Shown here piece by piece: positions 1-8,289 of a stretch of 64,000 bases of DNA. The notes beneath the pieces were generated by a model, which saw only the letters and a list, made by a program, of their open reading frames with translations, had not been told where the DNA came from and did no database searches. How positions within the stretch are numbered: the first letter of the stretch is position 1; the number at the start of each line of letters is the position of its first letter. The translations under genes and the position numbers were made by a program. The stretch is from RBG-16-66-20 sp052386675. GTDB lineage: Bacteria > Pseudomonadota > Gammaproteobacteria > Burkholderiales > SG8-39. The stretch is from the NCBI GenBank assembly GCA_052386675.1, contig JBQTJX010000034.1, forward strand, positions 6,978 through 70,977, read 5' to 3'.

Positions 1-819
1 GATTCGCGACTTGAGTTCGGTGTCGGATCGCAGCTGCGGGTGGCGCGGCAGCCCGAGCAGCTTCCCGTCCGCGGTGAAGATCGCGGCGCGGCCGTTCTGG
101 CCGACCGCGACTCTCGAGGTGAAGCGCGACAGGTCCAGCAGCAGCACGTCGAAGGCGATGACGTGTCGCAGCCCGGTATTGCGGTCGATCCAGCGCATGC
201 CGGCGCTGATGCCGGGTTCCTTGCTGGTGAAGAACTGGTAGGGCTCGGTCCAGTGGATGCCGTCCTCGCCGGGCATGGCGTCCGGCCCGGTGTACCAGCT
301 GCGGGTGCGCGGATCGTAGTCGCGCTTGGTCCATTCCTCGCTGACGAAGCCGCCGTCGGCATCCAGGCGCGTCCAGTGCTGCTGCGCGCCGAGCTTCTCG
401 TAATCGATCACCCGCAGCAACCAGCCGCCGCCTTCGCCACGCCCGAACAGCGCCGCCTGGCCGCGCTGGTTCGCGATCAGCACGGTGGATACCTGGGGCC
501 GGCTGCGCAGGACCGGGATCATCAGGCTGCCGATCTGGTTCGCGCTGCTGATCCGCAGGAGGCCGCCGCGGCCCCAGTCGCGCGCGGTGGCGAGCGCTCG
601 CTCGATCTGGTCGGTGAGGGCACGGATGTCGCCCTCGACCTCGTCGGCGGCGCGGCTCATCTCGACCCGCGCCAGTTCGTCCTCCGCCGGGCGCAACACC
701 ATCAGGTACGCGGCCGCTGCGAAGACGAAGAACGAGAACAGGACGATGCCGAGGATGCGTCCGAGCAGGTAGCGCCGGATCGAGGGCAGGGACGCGAAGG
801 CGGCGGCCTGGTCTCTCAT
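1..819 (-). CDS. Membrane sensor protein with Cache domain, N-terminal part (runs off left edge)
   Basis: The reverse-strand frame opens at ATG 819 and stays open for 273 codons to the window edge, so the C-terminal output domain is missing. One membrane helix at about residues 20-42 (ILGIVLFSFFVFAAAAYLMV) is followed by a long extracytoplasmic region with double-Cache features: a helix (IERALATARDW), then YDPRTRSWYTGP and TEPYQFF. Such domains sense small molecules and usually precede HAMP plus a cyclase, GGDEF, histidine kinase or chemotaxis module. Which one applies cannot be seen here. It starts 19 nt after the stop of the threonine ammonia-lyase gene on the same strand, so the two may be co-transcribed. 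Confidence 0.8.
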   Translation of the reverse strand, partial: MRDQAAAFASLPSIRRYLLGRILGIVLFSFFVFAAAAYLMVLRPAEDELARVEMSRAADEVEGDIRALTDQIERALATARDWGRGGLLRISSANQIGSLMIPVLRSRPQVSTVLIANQRGQAALFGRGEGGGWLLRVIDYEKLGAQQHWTRLDADGGFVSEEWTKRDYDPRTRSWYTGPDAMPGEDGIHWTEPYQFFTSKEPGISAGMRWIDRNTGLRHVIAFDVLLLDLSRFTSRVAVGQNGRAAIFTADGKLLGLPRHPQLRSDTELKSRI

Positions 820-838
820 GGTGTCCGCGCCGGGCAGC

Positions 839-2041
839 CTACTCGCGCAATCCCGCGCTCACGCCCTTGCCGACCAGGGCGGCAAGCAGCGCCAGCGAGT
901 GGCCGCGGTCGCGGGTCTCGACCATGAATTCCACCTCCGCGGACCTGGCCGAGGAGGCGTCGAACACGCGCTGGTGCTGCACCTCGACGATGTTGCCGCC
1001 GGCCTCGCCGATCATCGTCGCGACCCTGGCCAGGCTGCCCGCGACATCGGGCAGGGTGACGCGCAGCCGCACCAGCCGGCCGTCGCGCACCAGGCCGCGC
1101 ATCAGCACCGCGGCCAGCAGCCGAGAATCGATATTGCCGCCGCACAGCGGGATGCCGATGCGCCGCCCGGCAAAGCGCGCGCCGTGCTCCAGCAGCGCGG
1201 CGAGCCCCGCGGCGCCGGCGCCCTCGGCCACGGTCTTCTCGATTTCCACCAGCGCGACGATGGCGCGCTCGATGGTTTCCTCCTCGACCAGCAGCACTTC
1301 CTTCACCAGCGCGCGCACCATGGCGAGCGTCAGCTCGCCGACGTCGCGCACCGCGAGGCCCTCGGCGATGGTGTCCCCGCCGACGTTCACCGCCAGTCCG
1401 TTCAGCTTCTGGTGCATGGCGCAGAAGGCCTTAGACTCCACGCCGTAGACCTCGATTCCGGGGCTGAGCGCGCGCGCCGCGCAGGCCATGCCCGAGGCCA
1501 GCCCGCCGCCGCCCACCGGTACCAGCAGCGCGTCCAGCCCGGGAGCCTGCTCCAGCATCTCCAGCGCCACCGTGCCCTGGCCGGCGACCACCGCCGGGTC
1601 GTCGTAGGGATGGATGAAGCTCAGGCCCTCTCGCGCCTGCCGCTCGTGTGCATGCGCCGCGGCGTCGGCCAGCGTGTCGCCCTCCAGGACGACCTCGGCG
1701 CCGTGCACCCGGGTGGCGGAGACCTTGCTGTTGGGCGTGCCGCGCGGCATCACGATCACGCTGCGGATGCCCAACCTTGCCGCGTGGTAGGCGACGCCCT
1801 GGGCGTGGTTGCCGGCGCTCATGGCGATGACGCCGCGCGCGCGCTCCGCGGCGCCGAGCGAAAGCAGCTTGTTTAGCGCGCCGCGCTCCTTGAACGAGGC
1901 GGTGAACTGCAGGTTCTCGAACTTTAGCCATACCTCGGCCCCGGTGAGCTTCGAAAGCGTGCGGCTGTGCAGCATCGGGGTGCGTTCCACGGCACCCGCG
2001 ATCCGCCCGGCGGCGGCGCGTACGTCCTCGATCCCCACCAT
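839..2041 (-). CDS. ilvA: Threonine ammonia-lyase (threonine dehydratase), ACT-tailed form
   Basis: 400 aa. It converts threonine to 2-oxobutyrate and ammonia with PLP. The PLP lysine is K51 in SFKERGALNK. SAGNHAQG follows, and the phosphate-binding glycine loop PVGGGGLASG is near residue 177. The last 75 residues or so (after GRLVRLRVTLPD) look like a single ACT-type domain, as in the medium-length threonine ammonia-lyase family. The long biosynthetic enzyme has two regulatory repeats, and the shortest catabolic form has none. Whether it serves isoleucine synthesis or threonine breakdown cannot be decided here because no ilv genes are adjacent. It is divergent from the Bug gene at 2078, with 36 nt between the starts. 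Confidence 0.88.
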   Translation of the reverse strand: MVGIEDVRAAAGRIAGAVERTPMLHSRTLSKLTGAEVWLKFENLQFTASFKERGALNKLLSLGAAERARGVIAMSAGNHAQGVAYHAARLGIRSVIVMPRGTPNSKVSATRVHGAEVVLEGDTLADAAAHAHERQAREGLSFIHPYDDPAVVAGQGTVALEMLEQAPGLDALLVPVGGGGLASGMACAARALSPGIEVYGVESKAFCAMHQKLNGLAVNVGGDTIAEGLAVRDVGELTLAMVRALVKEVLLVEEETIERAIVALVEIEKTVAEGAGAAGLAALLEHGARFAGRRIGIPLCGGNIDSRLLAAVLMRGLVRDGRLVRLRVTLPDVAGSLARVATMIGEAGGNIVEVQHQRVFDASSARSAEVEFMVETRDRGHSLALLAALVGKGVSAGLRE

Positions 2042-2077
2042 GGCGGGAAGCTAGCACAGGTCGGTAGAATGACCGCC

Positions 2078-3040
2078 ATGAAACGCCTCCTTCTCGCCCT
2101 CGTCCTGGGTGCGCTCGCCGCGGCCGGCGCCCACGCCCAATCGTCCGGCTATCCCAACCGCCCGATCCGCATCGTGGTGCCTTTCACCCCCGGCACCGGC
2201 ATCGACATCCTGGCGCGGGTGTTCGGCCAGAAACTGGGCGAGCGCCTGAAGCAGCCTGTGGTGATCGAGAACCGGCCCGGCGCCAGCGGCAACATCGGCA
2301 CCGAAGCGGTGGCCAAGGCGCCCGCCGATGGCCACACGCTGCTCATGACCGCGACCACGCTCGTGCAGAGCGCGGTGCTGTTCAAGTCCGTTCCCTACGA
2401 CCCGAAGGCGATGACTCCCATCGGCCACGCCGCGATCGGCAACCTGGCGCTGGTGGCGCACCCCTCGGTGGCGGCAAGATCGGTCGCCGACCTGGTGGCG
2501 CTCGCGAAGTCGCAGCCGGGCAGGCTCAACTACGCCTCCCCCGGCAGCGCGACGCCGCACCACCTCGCAATGGAGCTGTTCAAGCAGCATTTCGGCGTGT
2601 TCGTGGTGCACATCCCGTACAAGGGCACCGGAGGCGCGGTCACCGACCTGCTCGGCGGACAGGTGCAGCTCATGTTCCTGCCGGTTCACGTGGCGCTCGG
2701 GCACGTTAACGCCGGCAGGCTGCAGATGCTCGCCTCGGGCGGTGCGCAGCGCTCGCCGGTCACCCCCGCGGTGCCATCGCTCGCCGACGCCGGCATGAAG
2801 GACATCGACGCCGACATCTGGTATGCGCTGTTCGGCCCGCCCGGGCTGTCGCCGGCGATCGTGGCGACGCTGAACGGCGAGCTGGTCGCGATCCTCGCCG
2901 ACCCGGACACGCGCGCGGGCCTGCTCAAGCAGGGCCTGACGCCGAAGACCGGCAGCCCCGCGGAGCTTGCGAAGCTGGTCGAGGCCGACCTCGGGCGCTG
3001 GGGCAAGCTGGTGCGCGAGGCGAAGATCTCGGCCGACTGA
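2078..3040 (+). CDS. Bug/TctC-family periplasmic solute-binding protein (1 of 7)
   Basis: 320 aa, the usual Bug length. A signal peptide (MKRLLLALVLGALAAAGAHA) is followed by YPNRPIRIVVPF, ENRPGASGNIGTEAVAKA and HIPYKGTGGAVTDLLGG, all family hallmarks. Bug proteins bind carboxylates such as tripartite tricarboxylates, nicotinate or aromatic acids, and most lack a dedicated membrane transporter, as here. ATG 2078 was chosen because it gives a clean signal peptide; ATG 2069 would add three residues. A TAGAAT hexamer ends 7 nt before ATG 2078, so the message may be leaderless. The flavin monooxygenase begins 1 nt downstream, suggesting the ligand is that enzyme's substrate. Confidence 0.9.
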   Translation: MKRLLLALVLGALAAAGAHAQSSGYPNRPIRIVVPFTPGTGIDILARVFGQKLGERLKQPVVIENRPGASGNIGTEAVAKAPADGHTLLMTATTLVQSAVLFKSVPYDPKAMTPIGHAAIGNLALVAHPSVAARSVADLVALAKSQPGRLNYASPGSATPHHLAMELFKQHFGVFVVHIPYKGTGGAVTDLLGGQVQLMFLPVHVALGHVNAGRLQMLASGGAQRSPVTPAVPSLADAGMKDIDADIWYALFGPPGLSPAIVATLNGELVAILADPDTRAGLLKQGLTPKTGSPAELAKLVEADLGRWGKLVREAKISAD

Positions 3041-3041
3041 G

Positions 3042-4277
3042 TTGGACCCGGTCCTCGTCATCGGCGGCGGCATCGGCGGGCTGACGCTCGCGCTGTCGCT
3101 GCACCAGGCCGGCATTCCCTGCCGCGTCTTCGAGGCCGCGCCGGAAGTGAAGCCCCTTGGCGTCGGCATCAACCTGCTGCCGCACGGCACGCGCGAGCTC
3201 ACCGAGCTGGGCCTGCAGCCGGCGTTGGCAAAGGTGGCGGTGGCGACCTCCGAGCTCGCGTTCTACAACCGCTTCGGCCAGTTCATCTACCGCGAGCCGC
3301 GCGGCCTGCGCGCCGGTTACGAGTGGCCGCAGTTCTCCATCCACCGCGGCGACCTGCACCTTGTCCTCCTGGAGGCGGCGCGCGCGCGGCTGGGCGCGGA
3401 CGCAGTCGTGCTGGGCGCGAAATGCGCCGGGATCGGGCAGGACCACAGCGGCGTGACCGCACGATTCGAAAACGGCGCCCCGGTACGCGGCAGCTGCGCC
3501 ATCGGCAGCGACGGCATCCACTCGGTGGTGCGCCGGCAGTTGTTCCCCGGCGAAGGCGGACCCAGCTACCAGGGCATCAACATGTGGCGCGGCGTGACGC
3601 GCATGAAGCCCTTCCTCTCGGGCGCCAGCATGGTGGTGGCGGGCTGGCTGGCGGTCGGCAAGATGGTCATCTATCCGATCCGGAACGAACTCGACGGGGA
3701 AGGCCGCCAACTCATCAACTGGGTGGCGGAGATCCAGTCGCCGCGCAACGTAATGCAGGACTGGAGCCTTTCCGGGCGATTGGAGGACTTCTACCCTGCG
3801 TTCGAGAATTGGCGCTTCGACTGGCTGGACGTGGCGGCGCTCATTCGCGAAGCGGACACGATCCTGGAATACCCGATGGTGGACCGCGACCCGCTGCCGT
3901 GGTGGACGCAGGGCCGCATCACGCTGCTGGGCGACGCCGCGCACCCGATGTACCCGCGCGGCTCGAACGGGGCGGGGCAGGCGATCCTCGATGCGCGCAC
4001 GCTGGCCGGGTGCCTGAAGCGCGAGTCCAGTGTCGAAGGCGCGCTGAAATCGTACGAGTCCCTGCGGCTGAAGGCGACGAGCGACCTGGTCCTGATGAAC
4101 CGCAGCAATCCGCCGGACGCCATCCTGCGGGAAGTCTGGCAGCGCTCCGGTGACAAGCCCTTCGCGCGCATCGAGGACGTGATCTCGACGGATGAACTGG
4201 AAAAAATGTCAGCGGCCTACAAGAAGGTCGCGGGCTTCGAGCGCGAGACGCTCAGGCGCCGTGCGTCGCTGGTTTGA
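3042..4277 (+). CDS. FAD-dependent monooxygenase, salicylate hydroxylase-like
   Basis: 411 aa from TTG 3042, placed 1 nt after the Bug stop. The Rossmann fingerprint VLVIGGGIGGL begins right after the start, so no earlier start is sensible. The FAD/NAD(P)H 'DG' motif is GSDGIHSVVR and the second FAD motif is LLGDAAHPMYPRGSNGAGQAI. This is the class A single-component aromatic hydroxylase fold (salicylate, 6-hydroxynicotinate or 3-hydroxybenzoate hydroxylase type). The substrate is not predictable. The coupling to a Bug binding protein suggests hydroxylation of an imported aromatic acid in the cytoplasm. The next gene overlaps the last 17 nt. Confidence 0.85.
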   Translation: MDPVLVIGGGIGGLTLALSLHQAGIPCRVFEAAPEVKPLGVGINLLPHGTRELTELGLQPALAKVAVATSELAFYNRFGQFIYREPRGLRAGYEWPQFSIHRGDLHLVLLEAARARLGADAVVLGAKCAGIGQDHSGVTARFENGAPVRGSCAIGSDGIHSVVRRQLFPGEGGPSYQGINMWRGVTRMKPFLSGASMVVAGWLAVGKMVIYPIRNELDGEGRQLINWVAEIQSPRNVMQDWSLSGRLEDFYPAFENWRFDWLDVAALIREADTILEYPMVDRDPLPWWTQGRITLLGDAAHPMYPRGSNGAGQAILDARTLAGCLKRESSVEGALKSYESLRLKATSDLVLMNRSNPPDAILREVWQRSGDKPFARIEDVISTDELEKMSAAYKKVAGFERETLRRRASLV

Positions 4278-4668
4278 ACGGGTGCTGCTGGCCTTTCTCG
4301 GGCTGACCCCGGGACTGGCCCCGGCAGACTGGACACGGGTGGGCGAGGGCGATTACATCCACGACGCCTACGCCGACCGGCAGGCGATCCGCCGGCTCGG
4401 CGACAACATCGCCATGCCGGGGCTGTACGATTTCAAGAAGACCGATTTGACGCCGGAGGGCCTGCCGTTCCGCTCCACGGTGGTGGTGCGCGAGTACGAC
4501 TGTCGCGGCCGCCAGGTGCGCATGCTCTCGTTCATCGACTTCGCCGAGCCGATGGGCTCGGGCGCGGTGGTGGGGACGGCGCAGCGCACCGGACGCTGGG
4601 AGGCGGTGGTCGAGGGAGCGCTCGACGACCGATTCCTTCAGGTCGCTTGCGACAGCGTGCGGTACTGA
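4261..4668 (+). CDS. Small exported protein, surface-adhesin-E-like
   Basis: 135 aa from GTG 4261, inside the end of the monooxygenase gene. The start is chosen because it gives arginines plus a hydrophobic segment (VLLAFLGLTPGLAPA), a plausible signal peptide. The body (DWTRVGEGDYIHDAYADRQAIRRLG, then REYDCRGRQVRMLS) has the pattern of the small surface-adhesin protein E family: an N-terminal tryptophan, a tyrosine-aspartate strand, a central YDC and a C-terminal VACDSVRY. Two cysteines could form a disulfide. The function of these proteins is generally unknown, and the assignment rests on pattern only. Confidence 0.65.
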   Translation: MRRWFERVLLAFLGLTPGLAPADWTRVGEGDYIHDAYADRQAIRRLGDNIAMPGLYDFKKTDLTPEGLPFRSTVVVREYDCRGRQVRMLSFIDFAEPMGSGAVVGTAQRTGRWEAVVEGALDDRFLQVACDSVRY

Positions 4669-4682
4669 GGTACCGAATATGC

Positions 4683-4757
4683 TGGTGGGCGGTACTGGGA
4701 TCGAACCAGTGGCCCCTGCTGTGTGAGAGCAGTGCTCTACCGCTGAGCTAACCGCCC
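4683..4757 (-). tRNA. tRNA-Val (anticodon CAC)
   Basis: Reverse-strand cloverleaf with a perfect 7-bp acceptor stem (GGGCGGT/ACCGCCC), D arm GCTCAGCGGTAGAGC, anticodon stem CTGCT/AGCAG with loop CTCACAC, T arm with GGTTCGATCC, discriminator A and an encoded CCA at 4683-4685. Anticodon CAC (4723-4725 on the forward strand) reads GUG valine codons. Confidence 0.97.
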
Positions 4758-4811
4758 GGCCTGGCGAAACAGCACCTGCGCGGGAGGCGGATTTTACGCC
4801 AAAATGACCCC

Positions 4812-5990
4812 ATGAGCATCAAGCGGAAGGCCTGCCTTGTCGGCGCTTACGAGCATCCGACACGCAAGGCGGAAGACAAATCGGTGGCGCAGCTGCACGC
4901 CGAGGTGGCGAAGGGCGCGCTGGAGGACGCGGGCCTGTCCCGGCAGGACGTCGACGGCTACTTCTGCGCCGGCGACGCGCCGGGCCTGGGGCCGCTTTCC
5001 ATGCTGGATTACATGGGCCTCAGGGTGCGGCATATGGAATCCACCGACACCGGCGGCTCCTCGTACCTGATCCACGTCGCGCACGCGGCGCAGGCGATCG
5101 CCATGGGCAAGTGCAATGTCGCGCTGGTGACGCTGGCCGGGCGGCCGCGCTCGGAAGGCTCCAGCGGCACCCAGCCGCGCAGCTGGGGCGCGAACCTGCC
5201 CGATGCGCCGTTCGAAGCGCCCTACGGCATCGTCGTCGCCAACAGCTACGCCATGGTGGCCATGCGCCACATGCATGAGTTCGGCACCACCGCCGAGCAG
5301 ATGGCGTGGGTGAAGGTCGCCGCCTCGCACCACGCGCAACACAACCCGCACGCGTTGCTCAGGGATGTGGTGACGGTGAAGGAGGTGGTGGATTCGCCAG
5401 TGATCGCGGACCCGCTGCACCGCCTGGACTGCTGCGTGGTGACCGACGGCGGCGGCGCGGTGATCGTCGCCAGGCCCGAGATCGCGAAGAGCCTCGCGAG
5501 CAAGCAGCAGCGGCCGGTGGTCAACCTCGTCGGCGCCGGCGAATCGCCCAAGGGGCAGGCGGGCGGAAAGCTTTCGCTCACGACCTCCGGCGCGGCCTGG
5601 TCCGGCGCCGCCGCTTTTGCCGAGGCGGGGGTGACGCCCGCCGACATCCGCTACGTCTCCATCTATGACAGTTTCACCATCACCGTGATCGTGCAGCTGG
5701 AGGACCTGGGCTTTTGCGCGAAGGGCGAGGGCGGCAGGTTCGTGGCCGACGGCAATCTCATTTCCGGCTCGGGCAGGCTGCCATTCAATACCGACGGCGG
5801 CGGCCTGTGCAACAACCATCCGGCCAACCGCGGCGGCATGACCAAGGTGATCGAGGCGGTGCGCCAGCTGCGCGGCGAGGCGCATCCCGCGGTGCAGGTC
5901 AAGGACTGCGGCCTCGCGCTGGCGCAGGGCACCGGCGGGCAGCTGGGAACGAGGCATGGCAGCGCGACCCTGATCATGGAGCGCGCATGA
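4812..5990 (+). CDS. Thiolase-like protein (SCP2/lipid-transfer type) lacking the nucleophilic cysteine
   Basis: 392 aa with the thiolase fold of the acetyl-CoA acetyltransferase/SCP2 group. At the usual nucleophile position the sequence reads DTGGSSYLIHVAHAA (about residues 79-93), with serine instead of cysteine. The C-terminal CGGGG motif is ALAQGTGGQLGTRHG, without cysteine. A histidine-containing LCNNHPANRGG motif is kept. Such cysteine-less proteins, partnered by a DUF35 protein, include the Ltp2-ChsH2 retro-aldolase of steroid side-chain breakdown. The next gene is a DUF35 protein overlapping by 4 nt, so a complex is likely. A CAAAAT hexamer ends 6 nt before ATG and no Shine-Dalgarno sequence is seen. 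Confidence 0.85.
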   Translation: MSIKRKACLVGAYEHPTRKAEDKSVAQLHAEVAKGALEDAGLSRQDVDGYFCAGDAPGLGPLSMLDYMGLRVRHMESTDTGGSSYLIHVAHAAQAIAMGKCNVALVTLAGRPRSEGSSGTQPRSWGANLPDAPFEAPYGIVVANSYAMVAMRHMHEFGTTAEQMAWVKVAASHHAQHNPHALLRDVVTVKEVVDSPVIADPLHRLDCCVVTDGGGAVIVARPEIAKSLASKQQRPVVNLVGAGESPKGQAGGKLSLTTSGAAWSGAAAFAEAGVTPADIRYVSIYDSFTITVIVQLEDLGFCAKGEGGRFVADGNLISGSGRLPFNTDGGGLCNNHPANRGGMTKVIEAVRQLRGEAHPAVQVKDCGLALAQGTGGQLGTRHGSATLIMERA

Positions 5991-6382
5991 CGGGCGCCGA
6001 ACGGAAGGTCCCCGCACCCGCGGTCAATCCGGAGAACAAGCCGTACTTCGATGCCGCGGCGGCCGGCAGGCTGGTGGTGAAATTCTGCGTCGCCTGCAGC
6101 CAGTACCACCACTACCCGCGCGCGCTGTGTCCGCACTGCTTCTCGGACAAGACCGAGTGGCGCGATGCCAGGGGCACCGGCACCATCTACACCTGCAGCG
6201 TGCTGCGCCGCGGCGTCCCGGTTCCCTACTGCATCGCCTATGTGACGCTGGACGAGGGCGTCAGCATGATGACCAACATCGTCGACTGCGACCTCGACAC
6301 GGTGCGCATCGGGCAGAAAGTAAAGGTGGTGTTCAAGCCCACCGACGGCGGCCCGCCGGTCCCAATGTTCACCCCGGCGTAG
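5987..6382 (+). CDS. DUF35 zinc-ribbon/OB-fold protein, partner of the thiolase-like protein
   Basis: 131 aa, ATGA overlap with the upstream gene. The N-terminal rubredoxin-like zinc ribbon has two CxxC pairs, CVAC and CPHC (about residues 34-51). An OB-fold follows (GTGTIYTCSVLRR, then IVDCDLDTVRIGQKVKVVFKP). DUF35 proteins stabilise thiolase-like partners and may bind the acyl-CoA end of the substrate. Translational coupling supports a heteromeric acyl-CoA enzyme: a retro-aldolase, an acyltransferase, or a polyketide-type condensation. The gene ends 10 nt before a perfect inverted repeat. Confidence 0.85.
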   Translation: MTGAERKVPAPAVNPENKPYFDAAAAGRLVVKFCVACSQYHHYPRALCPHCFSDKTEWRDARGTGTIYTCSVLRRGVPVPYCIAYVTLDEGVSMMTNIVDCDLDTVRIGQKVKVVFKPTDGGPPVPMFTPA

Positions 6383-6391
6383 ACAATCAGA

Positions 6392-6447
6392 AAATCAGGG
6401 ACGGACCACGATTTCCGCTGGAGGAAATCGTGGTCCGTCCCTGATTT
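6392..6447. repeat. REP-like perfect inverted repeat, two 25-bp arms
   Basis: Arms 6392-6416 and 6423-6447 are exact reverse complements with a 6-nt loop (GCTGGA). The core GTGGTCCGTCCCTGATTT recurs singly at 23723-23749, 31201-31227 and 32007-32032. The repeat lies between two convergent genes, like a back-to-back pair of REP units. It may also form a bidirectional hairpin terminator, though no T-tract follows. Confidence 0.85.
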
Positions 6448-6465
6448 CCCTGTTCTCCTGCTTTG

Positions 6466-8271
6466 CTAGAGGGCGCGGGGGGTGCGCTTCTTCCGGACGG
6501 AGCGGATGGCTTCGGTGGCTTCGTCGGGGGACAGGCGGTTGGCGAGGGCCACGGCGATCCGCGCGAGCGCCCGCTCGCGGCCCTTTGCCGGGACGCCCTC
6601 CAGGCTTGCCTCGAATTCCTCGTACAGCCGGTCGCGATCGTGGATCGTGGAGGGCGCCGCGATTTCCGTGCGCCGTTCCGCGGTACGGTGGTGAAGCGCG
6701 GCTTCGATTGCCTGCTGCGCGAACGCCGCGTTCACGCCGCGGCAGCGCGCGAGCACATGCCCGTCGGGCCGGATGACGTAGGTGGCGCCTTCCAGGGGCA
6801 CGCCGTAGCGCGCCCAGAGCGCCTCGTTGCCCTTGCGCGCAATGGCGCCGTCGCCGTCGCCGAACCGTAACGTCGTGAACTCGCCCCGCAGCCGGTCCAC
6901 GAGGTAGCCCTCGCCCAGCCGGCCGTCGGGCGCGGCGCATCCCGGCGCAGCAAGCGGCGCGTCAATCCCCTCGTCGCTGCGGTTCAGTGGGGAATCCCAG
7001 TAGTCGCAGGCCGTCGACAGCCGCCCCACGTTCACCAGCGCGCGCATGCGCTCGTCCATCTGCGCCAGGTCCAGCATGGCGTCACGGAACACGCGCTGGT
7101 TCGGATTCTCCGGGCCGATGAAGCAGGCGCTGCGGGTGGAAATGTCCACCGCCTCGCGCGCAGCGCGATGGCGCTCGTCGTGGTAGGTCTGCAGCAGGTC
7201 CGGATGCGCCTTTGCGTCCAGCACCAACGCCAGCTTCCAGCCCAGGTTGTTGGCGTCCTGGATGGCGCGGTTGCCGCCGCGCGCGCCGAAGGGCGAGTGC
7301 TGCGCGGCGGCGTCGCCGAGGAACAGCACGCGGCCATGCAGCATCTTCGCGACATAGCGCTTGCGAAAACGCCACGGCCCCACCCACACCAGTTCGAACT
7401 TCACCTTCGGGCCCAGCAGCTTCTGCAGGCGCCTCTTCGCGCGCTGCGGCGTCGCCTCCAGGTCGGGCCGCCTGTACTGCGAGATCTGCCAGTCGGTGCG
7501 CCACACGCCGTCGGCCATCTGGTGGTACCAGATCGCGCCGCCCTCGTTCAGCTCGCTGTCCAGGAAGGCCTTGCGCACCGCCGCCTCCTTCTTCGACAGG
7601 CGCACGTCGGCGATGCACCAGTGGTCCTCCAGCAGCGCATGGGCGGCGTCCCGCACGCGCAGCTTCTCGCGGATCACGCTGTGGCCGCCGTCGGCCGCGA
7701 CCAGGTAGCGCGCCTTGCACGCGTACTTGCCTTCGGGCGTCTGCACGGTGACGTAGACGCCGTCGGCGTCCTGGCGCACCGAGCTCACCCGGTTCTTCCA
7801 GCGCAGGTCCACCTCCGGCATCTGCTGCAGGCGCTCGACCAGGTACTGCTCGACGTAGAACTGCTGCAGGTTGACGAAGGCGGGAAACTTCTGGTCCGTC
7901 TCGGGCTGCAGGTTGAAGCGATACAGGCGCTCCTTGCCGCGGAACACGTCGCCCTCGTTCCAGGTGACGCCCTTGGCGCGCACGCGCGCGGCGACGCCGA
8001 AGCGGTCCAGGATCTCCAGCGAGCGCTTGGCGTAGCAGATGCCGCGCGATGAAAGTCCGGCCGCGCCGACCGTGTTGTCCTCGTCCAGCACGATGGTGCG
8101 GATGCCGCGGCTGCCCAGTTCCAGCGCCGCGGTGAGGCCGCCCAGCCCGCCGCCGACGATAATCACCGGATACGCGCCGGTGGTGCCGCGCGCCACTTCC
8201 GGCGGCGTGCGATACGGATACTCGGGCAGGTTGTAGCCCGGCATGCTGCTCGGCTGGAATGCCTTGCCCAT
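6466..8271 (-). CDS. FAD-dependent aromatic-ring hydroxylase with extra C-terminal domain
   Basis: 601 aa. FAD fingerprint VIIVGGGLGGLTAALEL (from about residue 36), NAD(P)H motif VAADGGHSVIR, and second FAD motif VLFLGDAAAQHSPFGARGGNRAIQDANNLGWKL in two adjacent stretches. It resembles the PheA/TfdB/MhpA class of phenol and hydroxyphenylpropionate hydroxylases, with a thioredoxin-like tail near residues 430-530 (YVIRPDGHVLARCRG). The final 55 residues or so (DRDRLYEEFEASLEG, then ALANRLSPDEATEAI) resemble the small DUF2783 protein usually encoded separately beside such enzymes, suggesting a fusion. TACGAT ends 6 nt before the ATG, with no Shine-Dalgarno sequence. It is divergent from gltX. 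Confidence 0.85.
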   Translation of the reverse strand: MGKAFQPSSMPGYNLPEYPYRTPPEVARGTTGAYPVIIVGGGLGGLTAALELGSRGIRTIVLDEDNTVGAAGLSSRGICYAKRSLEILDRFGVAARVRAKGVTWNEGDVFRGKERLYRFNLQPETDQKFPAFVNLQQFYVEQYLVERLQQMPEVDLRWKNRVSSVRQDADGVYVTVQTPEGKYACKARYLVAADGGHSVIREKLRVRDAAHALLEDHWCIADVRLSKKEAAVRKAFLDSELNEGGAIWYHQMADGVWRTDWQISQYRRPDLEATPQRAKRRLQKLLGPKVKFELVWVGPWRFRKRYVAKMLHGRVLFLGDAAAQHSPFGARGGNRAIQDANNLGWKLALVLDAKAHPDLLQTYHDERHRAAREAVDISTRSACFIGPENPNQRVFRDAMLDLAQMDERMRALVNVGRLSTACDYWDSPLNRSDEGIDAPLAAPGCAAPDGRLGEGYLVDRLRGEFTTLRFGDGDGAIARKGNEALWARYGVPLEGATYVIRPDGHVLARCRGVNAAFAQQAIEAALHHRTAERRTEIAAPSTIHDRDRLYEEFEASLEGVPAKGRERALARIAVALANRLSPDEATEAIRSVRKKRTPRAL

Positions 8272-8289
8272 GCGAAAATCGTATCACCA

